In this document: in pieces, positions 45,071 through 53,545 of the stretch
Numbering within the stretch: the stretch's first letter is position 1
Layout: the number at the start of each line of letters is the position of its first letter
From: Bacteroidota bacterium
Lineage (GTDB): Bacteria; Bacteroidota; Bacteroidia; Bacteroidales; JAAUTT01
Reading direction: 5' to 3'
DNA: 53,545 nucleotides
NCBI GenBank assembly: GCA_021779665.1
Contig: JAJYAG010000024.1
Location: 1 to 53,545 of the forward strand
Translations under genes and position numbers: made by a program
Notes under the pieces: generated by a model
The model's database searches: none
The model's input: only the letters and a program-made list of their open reading frames with translations
Told to the model about the DNA's origin: nothing

Positions 45071-46933
45071 ATGAGGATAACGATATTACTTTTCTTTTTT
45101 ATGGCATTGACCTGTAATCTCTCAGGGCAAACTGCCGATACAATATTCAAACATCCGCGTGGAATTATCAACCAGAGCGGACAGCAAAAAATAAGAGAAA
45201 GAGTTCAAAGAGAACCCTATAAATCGCTTTTGGCTCAATTCGAAAGAAGAACCATTGAGAATGTACGCAACGATAAACGGATCATTACCCGCCCCTCAGC
45301 CTATGTCATTCTTCAGAATATGCTCGACCTGGCATTTCTTTATTCGATGACAGGCAGCCAGGAGTATGCCGATCAGGCTTACGGATATATAGAGCTTTGC
45401 ACCTCCGATTCATCTTTCTGGCTAAATCCTCTCTCGTTTGGACTGACGCGAGCAAGGTTCCTGCGGAACAGCGCCATTGTTTACGACCTGTGTTTCAATG
45501 CCTGGAATACACAACAACGCAAACTGATAAGCAAACAGCTGATTGACTGCGCCTTTTCAATAAATTCGGCCTTTGGATTCGATGCCAACTATGCCCAGGA
45601 AAGCAACTGGATGGGGGTACGTTACGGAGCCATATTTCTCGCCACACTTGTTGCCGACGATTATGCGTCCATAGGGAATCGCCGATCACCTGTTAATGCA
45701 TTGAACTGGGATTCGCGCGAAAGGTTACGCGATCATATCCGTGTAAACATCAACCCCAACGGCTGGAGCGCCGAGAGCCTGGGATATCATTTCTTTGCAT
45801 GGTCCTTCATTACTCCGGCTATTGCTGCTTTTCAGAATAGTCTCCCGAATAACCAGGCTACCAAAATTGAAAACTTTGCTCCCAATGCCTCAAATTCAAT
45901 TCTGGCACTTACCTCTTCCATTGTAAATATTGAGGGAGCAAATGGCAAAGGAATGAAGGCCGACCTGTCGGATGATAACCTGGGAATCACACCCGATTTA
46001 TTCCTGCAGGTAGTTCCAATTAATCCGGCCAGCCAATTGCCGGTTATCAAATGGGAGATTGATTACCTGAAAGATGAAAACATTGTAAATTCTATTTTCT
46101 ATTATGCCGCGTATTATCCTGAGGAAGTTCAGGCTGAAAATCCGGCTAATCGCGGCCTGCTTAATTTTATTGAACCGGCCCAGGGAGCTGTTGTTTTTCG
46201 CAACCGTTTCCACGACCAGAATGATATAGTTGCCACTTTTACTGCAACCAGTAAAAGGGTGAGGGCGCACCAGTCGGGCGATAACCTTACTTTCCGGATC
46301 ATCGGACTAGATAACATCTGGGCAGTTGGAGCAGGACGGACCGGACAATATGCAGGGCAAACCAACCTTTTTCCCTTCGACACTATTTCGAAAAAGGGTA
46401 ATTACATCTCCGGGTCGCTGGGAAAACTCCTTGAATACAAGTTTTACGGCAATGGCTCAGGTTATGCCCAGGGAAGCGGAAGCTGTATGGGAGTTGAAGA
46501 TCATATCCGCTATTTCCAGGCCGATTATAGCAAAAAAACTGGAGCAGAGGCTGTTTTTGTGATCGAAGACAAATCGAAAAACGGCAAAACCTGGAGGTTG
46601 AACACACCGGAATTCAATAAAGTTGAAAAAACCAGTGACGGTTTTATCATTACTGCTCCCAATGGAGCAACCCTCAAAGCCTTCGTTTTTAATGGAAAGG
46701 CCGATAAAACGATTTCAACAACTACAATACGTTACGGAGGTGACACGCAGGAAAATGTTGCAGGAATAGGCTATAAAGGCAAGTATTATGCAAACACTAC
46801 TGCCATTGACTGTAAGTGCAACGGAAACATCATGGTTGTGCTTACGCTTCAGCCAAACGGAAAGGAACACCCCGAGGTGAAGTTACATGGTAACAAGCTA
46901 ATGGTGGGGAATACAGAAGTTAAAAGAAATTAA
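45071..46933 (+). CDS. Heparinase II/III-like polysaccharide lyase
   Basis: The 620-residue protein has a signal peptide ending L-S-G-Q. The N-terminal half is an alpha/alpha toroid with Q-E-S-N-W-M-G-V-R-Y-G (N179) and S-A-E-S-L-G-Y-H-F-F (Y239, H240), the usual lyase tyrosine/histidine region. The C-terminal half is a beta-sandwich of heparinase II/III type with R-A-H-Q-S-G-D-N-L-T-F (H400, D404). Such enzymes eliminate uronic-acid-containing glycans in the periplasm. The lyase family number and substrate cannot be fixed from sequence. It starts 14 bases after the preceding gene. Confidence 0.78.
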   Translation: MRITILLFFFMALTCNLSGQTADTIFKHPRGIINQSGQQKIRERVQREPYKSLLAQFERRTIENVRNDKRIITRPSAYVILQNMLDLAFLYSMTGSQEYADQAYGYIELCTSDSSFWLNPLSFGLTRARFLRNSAIVYDLCFNAWNTQQRKLISKQLIDCAFSINSAFGFDANYAQESNWMGVRYGAIFLATLVADDYASIGNRRSPVNALNWDSRERLRDHIRVNINPNGWSAESLGYHFFAWSFITPAIAAFQNSLPNNQATKIENFAPNASNSILALTSSIVNIEGANGKGMKADLSDDNLGITPDLFLQVVPINPASQLPVIKWEIDYLKDENIVNSIFYYAAYYPEEVQAENPANRGLLNFIEPAQGAVVFRNRFHDQNDIVATFTATSKRVRAHQSGDNLTFRIIGLDNIWAVGAGRTGQYAGQTNLFPFDTISKKGNYISGSLGKLLEYKFYGNGSGYAQGSGSCMGVEDHIRYFQADYSKKTGAEAVFVIEDKSKNGKTWRLNTPEFNKVEKTSDGFIITAPNGATLKAFVFNGKADKTISTTTIRYGGDTQENVAGIGYKGKYYANTTAIDCKCNGNIMVVLTLQPNGKEHPEVKLHGNKLMVGNTEVKRN

Positions 46934-46976
46934 AGGAGCTGCCTGAAAGTTGACTCCGGTTTAACTGGTAACATTT

Positions 46977-49202
46977 ATGAAAAAAATATTCTTTGGTCTT
47001 GGATTGATATTTTTAGTAACGAAAATTGCTGCCCAGCCATGGTCGGCAAACTCTTATCCGGACGAAACCGGATTTCAGCATCGGATAACAGGTATGCTGC
47101 CAAAAATTGCCGAAAAAGGATTTGGTATACGCAGCCTTGCTGTTTCAAGATGCCCTGATACCGGATTACCTGTAAGGGTTTGGGCAGTTGAAGGCGAAGA
47201 AATTATATCTCCTTATACCGGGCGAAAATACAAACAAGGCCCCACCGGATATTTTGGTCCCAAAGCCAGGAACGAACAAGGTGAGATATCGGCATTTGGC
47301 GGCGATCCGCTGAAATATGATCTTCCGCCGGCAACCGCAACTTTGCTGCTCAATCCCAACGACTCGCTTGCAAGAGCTTTTTTAAGTATACCCGGAAACC
47401 TGCGACAACAGTATCACTTTGCCTGTAAAAACTGGGCGAGGTTTTATCCCTTGATGAGTGAGAAAATGAGTGAGAAATGGCGCAATGATTTCTGGAACAA
47501 TGTTGCCTCATATGCCGAAGGAAGACGTCCTTCGGACGGACCTACCCGCGAATGGCTCACACTCACCACCAAACATAATCTTGTTGGCCAGCCGGGACAA
47601 CTTTTAGGAGGCAACCCATTGGATGGCGGAACGGAAAATCACAAAACCATGTGGCGTACCAGTGGGTTGCTGTTCTCGCAACTATGTGCCGATACATGCC
47701 ATATTTCAGGATATTCGGCAAAAGAAGCTGAAAAACTTACCAAAGACATGCTCCGCGACTTCGGGAAACGGTTACTGCTGAACGGAAACGGGGAATACGA
47801 CTCGCAAATTTATTATCCGCACAGCATCGAAGGCTTCTTAAACCTCTACGATTTCTCTCCTGATGAAGAAACCCGGTTGCTTGCCAAATTCATCCTGGAT
47901 TACTATTTCGCCACTTACGGTCTGAAGGTCATAGACGGAACTATTGCCGGTGCCCAAAAACGGGGATACCTGGCAGGCAGTATCCCAGGTGAAATGGAAA
48001 CCATGCTCTGGGCGTACTTTAACAATACTTCCCGCAAGATGGACACAGAAATTGCCGGAATTCATCAGGTTACAACCAAATACCGCCCCAATGGGATTAT
48101 TTACAATATCACAAATAAAAACCTGTCGCTTCCTTTTGAAGCCCGCATGAGCCGTCCGTTTTACCACATGGATTATCCGAATGCTTTCGCCGAAACCTTC
48201 TTTTGCAGTAACACCTATGCAATGGGAAATATCCAGATGACCATTGTGGACAACCCCAATCAGCAGATGGTGTGGTCGGTTGTAACCCGGGGTAATCAAA
48301 TGCCCTTATGCTTTAGTGGCGGACAGCCAATGCGTGGCAGCACTTCCGGGCATAGTCCTTATACACAGACACTGCAGTCGAAAGGTACATTGTTATTGGT
48401 TACCGCTCCAACTGAACTTTCTCAAAACGCGGACACAACAATAGCTCCAAATTATTCCAAAGTGAAGCGCGACAATTTATGGCTATTACCCAAAGAAGAG
48501 CAGGGCAACAACTTTGAATTTAAAAACCGCATGAAATATGCTTCGAACGAACTTTTTGCTGTAAAACCACCTAAAGATAACTCTGCTGAAGAAATTGAAA
48601 GATTCTGGAACGAAAGCAAAGGTTCGGCATCGTCGTGGTTCTATTATCCCAAATCACTCAATCCGGTCGAAAAGGACGGCACTTTTTATCTGGAAACACC
48701 AACCATGCACATTGCTGTGATACCAATTTCGAAAGGAGGTTTTATATGGGCTCCCAAAACGCAGCCGGAAGGAAATTCAGAGGCAAAAAAATTCCTGAAG
48801 GACTACAGCATAATTGTATTTCCGGGAGAAACATCGGGTTATATTGTTGAAACAGCTGAAAAATCAATTTATCCGGGAAGTGATGACTTTGCAAAAGCGT
48901 TAAAAACAAAAACCCGGTTGGATTCGTCGGATCTTGAAACAAAGCATGAAATAAGCTACACCTCTCTCAGCGGGCAGCATTTAAGGATGATTTATAATCC
49001 GCAGGGATTGCGCTGTGCCGCCTGGATCGACGGAAAAAGGCAGGATTGGAATAACCTGACTGGTGGAGCGGTTTACGATAGTCCATACCTGAAAGTAAAA
49101 AACGGAATGATGAGAATCTCGGACGGAAAACAGGCTTACGAAATAGACTTCAGAAAAGATAAACCATTATACAGAGAGTTAACTTCTCCGGTTTTAAAAT
49201 AA
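46977..49202 (+). CDS. Large exported toroid-type protein, candidate polysaccharide-degrading enzyme
   Basis: The 741-residue protein has a signal peptide (K-I-A-A-Q). I do not recognise a named family. Residues of about 140-400 are helix-rich with G-G-T-E-N-H-K-T-M-W-R-T-S (N221, H222) and E-Y-D-S-Q-I-Y-Y-P-H-S-I-E-G-F-L-N-L-Y (Y279, Y280, H282), a pattern like alpha/alpha-toroid lyases and their uncharacterised relatives. The second half is beta-rich. The gene is in line with the heparinase-like lyase, 43 bases after it, and closes the rightward operon. A lyase or hydrolase role is inference from fold pattern and context. Confidence 0.6.
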   Translation: MKKIFFGLGLIFLVTKIAAQPWSANSYPDETGFQHRITGMLPKIAEKGFGIRSLAVSRCPDTGLPVRVWAVEGEEIISPYTGRKYKQGPTGYFGPKARNEQGEISAFGGDPLKYDLPPATATLLLNPNDSLARAFLSIPGNLRQQYHFACKNWARFYPLMSEKMSEKWRNDFWNNVASYAEGRRPSDGPTREWLTLTTKHNLVGQPGQLLGGNPLDGGTENHKTMWRTSGLLFSQLCADTCHISGYSAKEAEKLTKDMLRDFGKRLLLNGNGEYDSQIYYPHSIEGFLNLYDFSPDEETRLLAKFILDYYFATYGLKVIDGTIAGAQKRGYLAGSIPGEMETMLWAYFNNTSRKMDTEIAGIHQVTTKYRPNGIIYNITNKNLSLPFEARMSRPFYHMDYPNAFAETFFCSNTYAMGNIQMTIVDNPNQQMVWSVVTRGNQMPLCFSGGQPMRGSTSGHSPYTQTLQSKGTLLLVTAPTELSQNADTTIAPNYSKVKRDNLWLLPKEEQGNNFEFKNRMKYASNELFAVKPPKDNSAEEIERFWNESKGSASSWFYYPKSLNPVEKDGTFYLETPTMHIAVIPISKGGFIWAPKTQPEGNSEAKKFLKDYSIIVFPGETSGYIVETAEKSIYPGSDDFAKALKTKTRLDSSDLETKHEISYTSLSGQHLRMIYNPQGLRCAAWIDGKRQDWNNLTGGAVYDSPYLKVKNGMMRISDGKQAYEIDFRKDKPLYRELTSPVLK

Positions 49203-49221
49203 CCCCTGGATATTAAACACG

Positions 49222-49272
49222 AAGACACCATAGACAAGAAGAATAATAGCATTCTCTGGTCTATGGTGTCTT
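49222..49272. terminator. Bidirectional terminator between convergent transcription units
   Basis: AAGACACCATAGAC (49222-49235) and GTCTATGGTGTCTT (49259-49272) form a perfect 14-bp stem. A T-rich tract follows rightward. It lies between the end of the 741-residue protein gene and the end of the GH97 gene. Confidence 0.88.
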
Positions 49273-49299
49273 TATTTTTAATTAAAATCCGGTAAAGTC

Positions 49300-51243
49300 T
49301 TACTTCAAAACTGCAACAAAACCACCAGCGGGGAGAACTTCCACAACCATCTTGTCTCCCGATTTAATTGTAGTTGTTGAGGATTCAAATTCTTTAGCAG
49401 TTGCGCCATCGGTAATAATGCTTGCAGCAAAATCATTTTTACCTAAACGGGAAAGATCAATTTCCCATTTGGCCGATTGGTCAGTACCATTTATACCACC
49501 AATGTACCACGCATTATTCGCACGACGGGCAATAACACATTCTTTTCCGGGATAACCCTGCAGCAAAATTGTAGAATCCCAAACCACAGGTACTGTTTTG
49601 AGGAATTGTTTAGGCTCGGCGGGCAACTTCCTGTAAGGCTCAATCCTGTCGGCCAGATGTAAAATTCCGGATTCGAAAACCACCGACAATGCCAGCTCAT
49701 GACCATAAGTTGTAAGGTGTGGGTATCTTTGATCCGAGAAAGTAACGGGAGTATAGTCCATAGAACCAACTGCATTTCGTGTAAACGGAAGTATTGTGTT
49801 GTGCCAAACAGCGTTTTGAGGATAGATACTGTCGAAGGCATAACTTTCGGCGCCACGGATAGCTTCCATTGAAACCAGGTTAGGCCAGGTACGGTTCCAG
49901 CCTTTAGGTAAAGTACAGCCATGAAAGTTTACCATCACTTTATTATCGGCAGCATCTTTCAAAATATCGAAATACTGTTTGATAATCATAGGCTTGTCGC
50001 TTTGGAAGAAATCGACTTTCACTCCTTTTACTCCCCATTCTCCGAGTTTTTTAAATTCTTCGCGACGTTTAACATCGTCGCTCATGATGTCGCGCGGACG
50101 TTCGGTAACATCATTATGCTGACCGCCCGAATTATACCACATCAAAACCCCGATGTTTTTTGAATTGGCATATTTTACAAGCTGTTCTATATTGCCTCCT
50201 TCCATCAGGTCCCAATTGGCATCAACAAGAGTATATTCCCAACCCATTTCGGCCGAAAAGTCTACAAATTTCTTCAAAGAGTTAAAGTTCTTGGGACTTG
50301 GCCAGTCGCCCCACCAGCTCCAGGATGCACGACCGGGTTTAATCCAGCTCTCGTCGTCAATTTTGCTAGGCGGATTGAGTTTCACAACCATATTCGATTC
50401 AACCACATCGGAGAGGTTTTCGCCAATTACAATTACCCGCCATGGAGTAAACCACGGTAAAGAAGAAACTGGCTTATTGGAGCAGGTATTCTTGGCTTCG
50501 TCGTCTTCTGGAAGTCTTATGGTATATTTACGACCTTCGGCTGCAGGTTGCAAGTGAGCTGCAAAATAACTGGAGTCGACGGCTGCTTCGGTTAGCAAAA
50601 TCCAGGAATTTCCGGTTTCGAACAGTGCAGGGAAAGCCCATCCTTCTTTTGAAGGGGCTGCAGTACCAATTGCTATCCCATTTTCGAAATATCTTTCATA
50701 AGCAGGCGTATACATGGTTACCTTATCGTAGGGTTGAATCCACGCTTTACCATCCTGAGCAATTGCAAAGCTGCTAACCTCGTCTTCTACAGTACAAACA
50801 CTGTCAGTTCCGGGAAAATGATAGCGAAAAGCCACTCCATCGTCATAAACTCTTGCAATGACTTCGACCGGAACACCGTTTTCATTCTCAAGTTTGATAG
50901 TAACTTCGTTGTAATGGTTCGCAATGCTTTTTTGTTTTCCAACCGGTAAAGCAAAAGTTTCGTTGATTACAACAGATGTATCTATGCCCACAAATTTCAG
51001 GTTATTAATAAAGGCATTGTCGCTCCTGCGAATGCCCAAACCTGAAGAAGCAATAACTTCCTGATTAACTCCAGCTTTGTCAATTGCAACTTTGTAATTT
51101 AATTGTCCATCGTCACTCAGCAGGAAGGTAAATTTTATTTTTCCGGTGGGTGAAGCTGCTGACCATTCTTTTTTGCCGCTTGTGCAGGCTAATGCCAGTA
51201 AAAATATTCCCAGCATGGTAAAGCTAATTAGATTTCGTTTCAT
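49300..51243 (-). CDS. Glycoside hydrolase family 97 enzyme, probably a retaining alpha-galactosidase type
   Basis: The 647-residue protein has a lipoprotein-type signal (A-L-A-C at residue 20). An N-terminal beta-sandwich (about 25-290), a TIM barrel (about 300-560) and a C-terminal beta domain match GH97. The barrel has S-W-S-W-W-G-D and G-V-K-G-V-K-V-D-F-F (D411), where retaining members such as BT1871 carry their aspartate nucleophile; inverting SusB-type enzymes lack it. E460 in S-M-E-A-I-R-G is a candidate acid. The linkage is predicted to be alpha, with galactose most likely. It lies 56 bases downstream of the beta-helix gene on the same strand. Confidence 0.88.
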   Translation of the reverse strand: MKRNLISFTMLGIFLLALACTSGKKEWSAASPTGKIKFTFLLSDDGQLNYKVAIDKAGVNQEVIASSGLGIRRSDNAFINNLKFVGIDTSVVINETFALPVGKQKSIANHYNEVTIKLENENGVPVEVIARVYDDGVAFRYHFPGTDSVCTVEDEVSSFAIAQDGKAWIQPYDKVTMYTPAYERYFENGIAIGTAAPSKEGWAFPALFETGNSWILLTEAAVDSSYFAAHLQPAAEGRKYTIRLPEDDEAKNTCSNKPVSSLPWFTPWRVIVIGENLSDVVESNMVVKLNPPSKIDDESWIKPGRASWSWWGDWPSPKNFNSLKKFVDFSAEMGWEYTLVDANWDLMEGGNIEQLVKYANSKNIGVLMWYNSGGQHNDVTERPRDIMSDDVKRREEFKKLGEWGVKGVKVDFFQSDKPMIIKQYFDILKDAADNKVMVNFHGCTLPKGWNRTWPNLVSMEAIRGAESYAFDSIYPQNAVWHNTILPFTRNAVGSMDYTPVTFSDQRYPHLTTYGHELALSVVFESGILHLADRIEPYRKLPAEPKQFLKTVPVVWDSTILLQGYPGKECVIARRANNAWYIGGINGTDQSAKWEIDLSRLGKNDFAASIITDGATAKEFESSTTTIKSGDKMVVEVLPAGGFVAVLK

Positions 51244-51299
51244 TGTTTTGGATTAAATTATATATACAAATATGTTAAAATATCGGAAGAGATAAATTA

Positions 51300-53054
51300 C
51301 TACTTCATCGTCCTTTTCACCGTATTTACATCGGCGTGCCCACCTTTGCCGTTTATGATGCTTTTGATAATGCTTTCCTTGTGGCCGCCATACAGCCAGT
51401 AAATTATTTTATGATGGATGTCCTTTTCGATAGCTTCGGGGGTTTCAATGGCCTGATCGACTATAACAGGTGCCTTAAAAAAAACGCAGTATATCCCCAG
51501 TCCCCATGCTTGGTGGCTGGTTACTCCGTCGGCAACTTTATAGGAAGCATAGCCATTCACTGAACCATGCTTAAAAGCTTCGGCTGTGGGTGGATCGTAA
51601 GGCATTTCGCTCTGGTAAAAATATACCCTTCCTCCATTTCCGTTCCAAAGGGTTTGATATTCCTGGAAGTGCTCGCAGAACAAACCATAAACAGTAACAT
51701 TGTCACCATTTACAATTAACCCGTTTTTACTTGTGTTCTTATCCCAGGCCACTTCTTTTCCATGGTCAGCACGCCACAACCAGGTATGATCCACAATTAC
51801 ATCATTACTGTTAATCACCAGGCAGCTCGAAGTGGTTCCGGCTCCATAACCTCCCACCCTCATAAAAATATCATACAAAAGAATGGGATTCTTTTCGTGG
51901 CTCTTTCCGGTTCTGGTCTCTCCTACCCGCATCAGCGTTTCCGATTGTATTTTCCCTGCATCAACTGTTAATCCGCAAACAGTAACTCCATCAACATCCG
52001 AAATTTCCATTACCGGATTACCATTGGTTGAAACAAGTGTTGCCATACCTACACCCATTATCAGTGTTCCCGGGCGGGTAACCTTCATGCTTTGGTCAAG
52101 CTTGTAAATCCCTGGTGTGAAAAATATGTTTTTACCTTTTGACAGGGCCTTATTCAAGGTTAGAGCATTATCCGTTTCGGGAAATGCAATATAAAATTCT
52201 TTTAACGTTGAAGAGCTCCCGGTGTTTCCTGACCTAGTCCAGCTTACACCAGCCGTATTTTTCTGTAAAGCCGGTATCGAGATTTTATATTGTGATTTAT
52301 CCAGTACGAGATAGGGCTTCTCCCTCACCAAAGAAGTTTGAGGAAGAACTGTATATTGATTTTCAGGCCAGCGATCCTCGGGAGCATTGGGCACACCCAT
52401 AAACATAATGTTCCAGCTTCCACGGTCCCATTTGCTGATGTCTGCATTGCGGGTGAACCATTGCTGCTGCCCACCGGCGAGCACGGTGCCTTCAATTTTG
52501 GAATCGGCAATAAAACCACCGCTGGCCCAGCCATCGTCGTGCAACTGTATGTCGCCTTTGATATGCATCCGCCGCAACGGAGCTGCCTGCGAAACTCCCC
52601 AGATATTCAACGCTCCCGAAGGACTTACTACAGTTAAGTTTTCAATTGCCCGCCAGAAATTTAAAGTCACATTCCCGTTCTTCAAACCTTTCGATATAAT
52701 GGTTCCGTTTATCACCACATCGTCGGGCGATTTGCCCAAGCCCAGTATTTGCATGTAATAACCCAGCTTCAGATCAACCTGGTAAGTTCCCGGTTTGAAC
52801 ATCAGGGCATATCGGTTCGGGCTGAACTCGCTTTCGCGCGGATGCTGCCGGTTATACAAGGTATCGATGAGTATCTGGATGTCCTTCATATCCATTGAAG
52901 GATCGAAAATAAATACATTTTCACCAAATAACTTCTGGTTATACATAGCTGCAAAAGAGGGTAACCTGTTTGAACCTGCACCCGGAGTTTGAGGCAGAAC
53001 CGTCAGAGTATACGCCCATAGGGTTAGCGAAAGCAGAAAAATTTTCTTCTTCAT
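51300..53054 (-). CDS. Exported right-handed beta-helix protein (pectate-lyase-like fold)
   Basis: The 584-residue protein has a signal peptide (to about residue 21). The body shows repeated short beta turns typical of a parallel beta-helix, such as N-G-L-I-V-N-G-D-N-V-T-V-Y-G-L-F and V-M-E-I-S-D-V-D-G-V-T-V-C-G-L. It resembles proteins often labelled adenylyl cyclase or coagulation-factor-5/8-type in databases, labels that I think are misleading, and distantly GH55-type glucanases. The catalytic residues are not known to me. It shares a strand and probably a transcript with the GH97 gene. Confidence 0.65.
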   Translation of the reverse strand: MKKKIFLLSLTLWAYTLTVLPQTPGAGSNRLPSFAAMYNQKLFGENVFIFDPSMDMKDIQILIDTLYNRQHPRESEFSPNRYALMFKPGTYQVDLKLGYYMQILGLGKSPDDVVINGTIISKGLKNGNVTLNFWRAIENLTVVSPSGALNIWGVSQAAPLRRMHIKGDIQLHDDGWASGGFIADSKIEGTVLAGGQQQWFTRNADISKWDRGSWNIMFMGVPNAPEDRWPENQYTVLPQTSLVREKPYLVLDKSQYKISIPALQKNTAGVSWTRSGNTGSSSTLKEFYIAFPETDNALTLNKALSKGKNIFFTPGIYKLDQSMKVTRPGTLIMGVGMATLVSTNGNPVMEISDVDGVTVCGLTVDAGKIQSETLMRVGETRTGKSHEKNPILLYDIFMRVGGYGAGTTSSCLVINSNDVIVDHTWLWRADHGKEVAWDKNTSKNGLIVNGDNVTVYGLFCEHFQEYQTLWNGNGGRVYFYQSEMPYDPPTAEAFKHGSVNGYASYKVADGVTSHQAWGLGIYCVFFKAPVIVDQAIETPEAIEKDIHHKIIYWLYGGHKESIIKSIINGKGGHADVNTVKRTMK

Positions 53055-53298
53055 TTTATGAATTCGATTAAGTTAATAGCAGCGAAATGCCATTGCGAAA
53101 GATACAAAAATAACACAATTGCGTGTTGTCATTCGTTCGTCACATTTCTTACGCGTGGCTGTCAATAAAATATTCACAATAGCCCTACATAAACTAACTT
53201 TAAGAGCAAAGAATATCTGAATTGTCATATTGACGTTACAGGAAATTAACCCATGCTATCCAGATAATTCTTCTATCCAACCTAAAATTTATTTGCGT

Positions 53299-53466
53299 AT
53301 GAGAAAATCTACTCTTTGGTTTATTGCTGCCATGGGATTATTATGGACCATGACAGCCTTTGCCACCATTGTAAAATCACCAGAAATGCCCGACAACAAA
53401 ATGGAAGTTGCAACACCCCCTGTTTCATTTTATGAAACAGATCAATACTGTCCCATTAAATTCTAA
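53299..53466 (+). CDS. Small exported peptide of unknown function
   Basis: This 55-residue frame starts at the ATG at 53299 (M-R-K-S-T-L-W-F-I-A-A-M-G-L-L-W) and has a signal-peptide-like hydrophobic stretch and a possible cleavage site near A-F-A. The mature part is about 30 residues and ends Q-Y-C-P-I-K-F. The C-P pair near the end recalls, without proof of relation, the C-P-A-Y lipoproteins at 667-994. A longer frame from a TTG at 53230 is unlikely. The preceding gap (53055-53298) shows no other gene, and 53467-53545 holds nothing I can name. Confidence 0.4.
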   Translation: MRKSTLWFIAAMGLLWTMTAFATIVKSPEMPDNKMEVATPPVSFYETDQYCPIKF

Positions 53467-53545
53467 AATTGTTCTTTGAAATATTTGAAATTTAGCGAGT
53501 TATACTGGTTTTTTAATTAAACGGATTTCAATTTGCATTTTGCAA

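Overview
The window is from a member of the Bacteroidota (class Bacteroidia or a near relative). Evidence: two complete ECF sigma / FecR anti-sigma / SusC / SusD blocks, a predicted C-terminal type IX secretion sorting domain, a mitochondrial-type aconitase, lipoproteins with surface-export-like residues after the lipid cysteine (C-K-E-D, C-Q-K-E-E), and several TAnnTTTG-type -7 promoter elements. Two superoxide dismutases suggest exposure to oxygen. I see no rRNA, tRNA, CRISPR array, insertion sequence or phage gene. No gene-free stretch exceeds about 300 bases.

Layout. 1-14.3 kb is mostly housekeeping: a partial nitroreductase, two tiny lipoproteins sharing a C-P-A-Y motif, an outer-membrane-like protein, gap, a SiaC-like protein, a MacB/FtsX-type permease broken by an in-frame TAA, aconitase, a cupin, a small membrane protein, an acyl-CoA reductase, a macro-domain protein, a histidine kinase with an altered H-box, a YhhQ-type transporter, an AlaX-type editing protein, lipA with a hairpin against its start codon, and adjacent Fe-type and Mn-type superoxide dismutases.

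14.3-25.0 kb (leftward) is the first Sus-type locus: sigma factor, FecR, SusC with STN domain, SusD, then a DUF6807 (PmoA-like) protein, an exported Gfo/Idh/MocA oxidoreductase and a UroD/MtaA-like protein. It has no recognisable glycosidase or lyase. 25.1-33.2 kb holds hldD, a secreted trypsin-like protease, a chemoreceptor divergent from a XylF-like sugar-binding lipoprotein, a protein of unknown function and a TtcA-like tRNA thiolase.

33.2-53.1 kb holds a TonB receptor without an STN domain, then the second Sus-type locus (rightward): sigma factor, FecR, SusC with STN domain, SusD, a SusE/F-position lipoprotein, a clan GH-A-like hydrolase, a heparinase II/III-like lyase and a 741-residue toroid-type protein of unknown activity. 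Facing it leftward are a beta-helix protein and a GH97 enzyme. The likely logic is that glycan binding by SusC/D signals through the STN domain and FecR to the sigma factor, which induces uptake and the downstream enzymes. In both loci hairpins divide the run into regulator, transporter and enzyme segments.

The strongest candidates for something undescribed are the glycosidase-free Sus locus, the unassigned enzymes of the second locus, and the chemoreceptor/sugar-binding-protein pair.
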